Assembly (NCBI GenBank): GCA_003140115.1
Contig: PLIQ01000076.1
Span: forward strand, 1-5,781
Direction: 5' to 3'
DNA from: Actinomycetota bacterium
GTDB taxonomy: Bacteria; Actinomycetota; Actinomycetes; Streptosporangiales; Streptosporangiaceae
DNA length: 5,781 nucleotides
Every line of letters starts with the position of its first letter. Position 1 is the first letter of the stretch. The notes under the pieces were generated by a model. It did not search any database. It had not been told where the DNA came from and worked only from the letters and a program-made list of their open reading frames with translations. The position numbers and the translations under genes are program-made. This document shows, piece after piece, positions 4,558-5,781 of the stretch.

Positions 4558-5781
4558 ATGGCTGAGGACGACGGCCGGGTAGGCGCCGGCTCCGACGGCG
4601 ATTCCGGGGGGCGGCCCGGACGCGGGCACCTGCGGATCTACCTCGGATCCGCGGCCGGCGTCGGTAAGAGCTACGCCATGCTCAGTGAGGGGCACCGCCG
4701 CGCCGAACGCGGCGCCGACGTGGTGGTGGCGTTCGCCGAAGCGCACGGGCGGCCGCACACCAGCGCGCTGCTCGACGGGCTGGAGGTCATCCCCCGCGCC
4801 CGGCTGGAGCACCGCGGGTCCACCTTCGAGGAGATGGACCTGGACGCGGTGCTGGCCCGCCGGCCGCACATCGCCCTGGTCGACGAGTTCGCGCACACCA
4901 ACGTCCCGGGGTCCCGCAACGAGAAGCGGTGGCAGGACGTCGAGGAACTCCTCGACGCCGGCGTCGACGTGATCTCCGCAGTCAACATCCAGCACCTGGA
5001 ATCCCTCAACGACGTGGTCGAGAAGATCACCGGCGTGCCGCAGCGGGAAACGGTGCCCGATGCCATCGTGCGGTCCGCGGACCAGGTCGAGCTGGTCGAC
5101 ATGACGGCCGAGGCGCTGCGCCGCCGGATGGCGCACGGGAACATCTACCCGCCGGAGAAGATCGACGCCGCGCTGACCAACTACTTCCGCTCCGGGAACC
5201 TGTCGGCCCTGCGGGAACTGGCCCTGCTCTGGCTGGCGGACAAGGTCGACGAGGGGCTGCAGCGCTACCGCACCGAGCACAAGATCCAGGGCACGTGGGA
5301 GGCCCGGGAGCGGGTCGTGGTCGCGCTCACCGGCGGCCCTGAGGGCCGGACGCTGATCAGGCGGGCGGCGCGGATCGCCGCGCGCTCGGCCGGAGGCGAC
5401 CTCCTCGCGGTGCACGTCACCAAGTCCGACGGCCTGACCGGCGCCGATCCGGCCGCGCTGGCCAGCCAGCGGCGGCTGGCCGAATCCGTGGGCGGCACCT
5501 ACCACCAGGTGGTCGGGGACAACATCCCCGAAGCCCTGCTCGCCTTCGCCCGCGCGGAGAACGCGACCCAGCTCGTGCTGGGTGCGAGCCGCCGGTCCTG
5601 GCTGACCGCCATGCTCACCGGGCCGGGCATCGGATCCAGGACCATCCGCGACTCGGGCGACATCGACGTGCACATCGTGACCCATGCCGAGATGGGCCGA
5701 GGCCGCGGCCTGGCGCGGCCCCACGGCGCGATCACGCTGCGGCGGCAGGTCATCGGGTACGTGCTGGGCGTCGGGCTCCCC
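4558..5781 (+). CDS. kdpD: KdpD, Kdp sensor histidine kinase (N-terminal part, 3' end outside window)
   Basis: The first 408 codons of KdpD, the membrane sensor that phosphorylates and dephosphorylates KdpE in response to K+ limitation or osmotic stress. The frame stays open to the window end. Residues 1-22 form a Gly/Asp-rich leader. The KdpD domain (about 24-235) has Walker A GSAAGVGKS at 30-38 and the family signature VDEFAHTNVPGSRNEKRWQDV at about 108-128, whose D109/E110 act as Walker B, followed by NIQHLESLND. A universal-stress-protein-like domain starts at RERVVVALTGGPEG (about 250) and runs to DIDVHIVT (about 375). This is the domain reported to bind c-di-AMP in Staphylococcus aureus KdpD; binding here cannot be judged. 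RRQVIGYVLGVGLP at the end is the start of the first of the usual four membrane helices. The GAF-like, histidine phosphorylation and ATPase domains should follow outside the window. The start has a good ribosome binding site. Confidence 0.95.
   Translation, partial: MAEDDGRVGAGSDGDSGGRPGRGHLRIYLGSAAGVGKSYAMLSEGHRRAERGADVVVAFAEAHGRPHTSALLDGLEVIPRARLEHRGSTFEEMDLDAVLARRPHIALVDEFAHTNVPGSRNEKRWQDVEELLDAGVDVISAVNIQHLESLNDVVEKITGVPQRETVPDAIVRSADQVELVDMTAEALRRRMAHGNIYPPEKIDAALTNYFRSGNLSALRELALLWLADKVDEGLQRYRTEHKIQGTWEARERVVVALTGGPEGRTLIRRAARIAARSAGGDLLAVHVTKSDGLTGADPAALASQRRLAESVGGTYHQVVGDNIPEALLAFARAENATQLVLGASRRSWLTAMLTGPGIGSRTIRDSGDIDVHIVTHAEMGRGRGLARPHGAITLRRQVIGYVLGVGLP

Noticed and set aside
4405..5724. 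439-codon open frame on the minus strand opposite kdpD
   Set aside because: It lies opposite the clearly recognisable KdpD and the kinase 2 end. Its composition is the Arg/Gly/His/Pro-rich type made by high-G+C antisense frames, and it has no recognisable domain.
1..5781. tRNA, rRNA, riboswitch (including c-di-AMP or K+ type) or CRISPR array
   Set aside because: The only non-coding stretch over 50 bp is 1074-1300. It shows no cloverleaf, no recognisable riboswitch core and no regularly spaced repeats.

Overview
The window comes from a very G+C-rich bacterium. Third codon positions are almost always G or C, start sites carry GGGAG/GAGGT Shine-Dalgarno sequences, and the Ser/Thr kinases are of the actinobacterial type. 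A filamentous or related actinomycete is the best guess; the species cannot be named from this sequence. All five genes lie on the + strand and every large reading frame is intact.

Layout: 1-255 is the C-terminal end of kdpC, a subunit of the KdpFABC high-affinity K+ pump. 264-1073 is kdpE, the OmpR-type response regulator of the Kdp system, with an unusual Pro-rich N-terminal tail and a Gly/Pro/Ser insert in its DNA-binding half. 1074-1300 is a 227-bp gap holding a copy of the last bases of kdpE, a 10-bp inverted repeat, a small hairpin and a weak promoter candidate. 1301-2884 and 2916-4547 are two tandem paralogous membrane-anchored Ser/Thr protein kinases (Hanks type). Each has a cytoplasmic kinase domain, a low-complexity linker and four C-terminal transmembrane helices, with no PASTA domains. 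4558-5781 is the N-terminal 408 codons of kdpD, the Kdp sensor histidine kinase: a KdpD ATP-binding domain with Walker motifs, then a universal-stress-protein-like domain. The window ends where the first membrane helix should begin.

How they fit together: KdpD and KdpE form the classical two-component system that controls kdpFABC in response to low K+ or osmotic stress. Here the two partners are separated, with kdpE first, by a pair of Ser/Thr kinase genes. Kinase 1 to kinase 2 is 31 bp and kinase 2 to kdpD is 10 bp, so both kinases are probably co-transcribed with the sensor. This suggests, as an inference only, that Ser/Thr phosphorylation is built into Kdp signalling here, with the kinases acting on KdpD, KdpE or the pump. 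This arrangement is the most interesting thing in the window.
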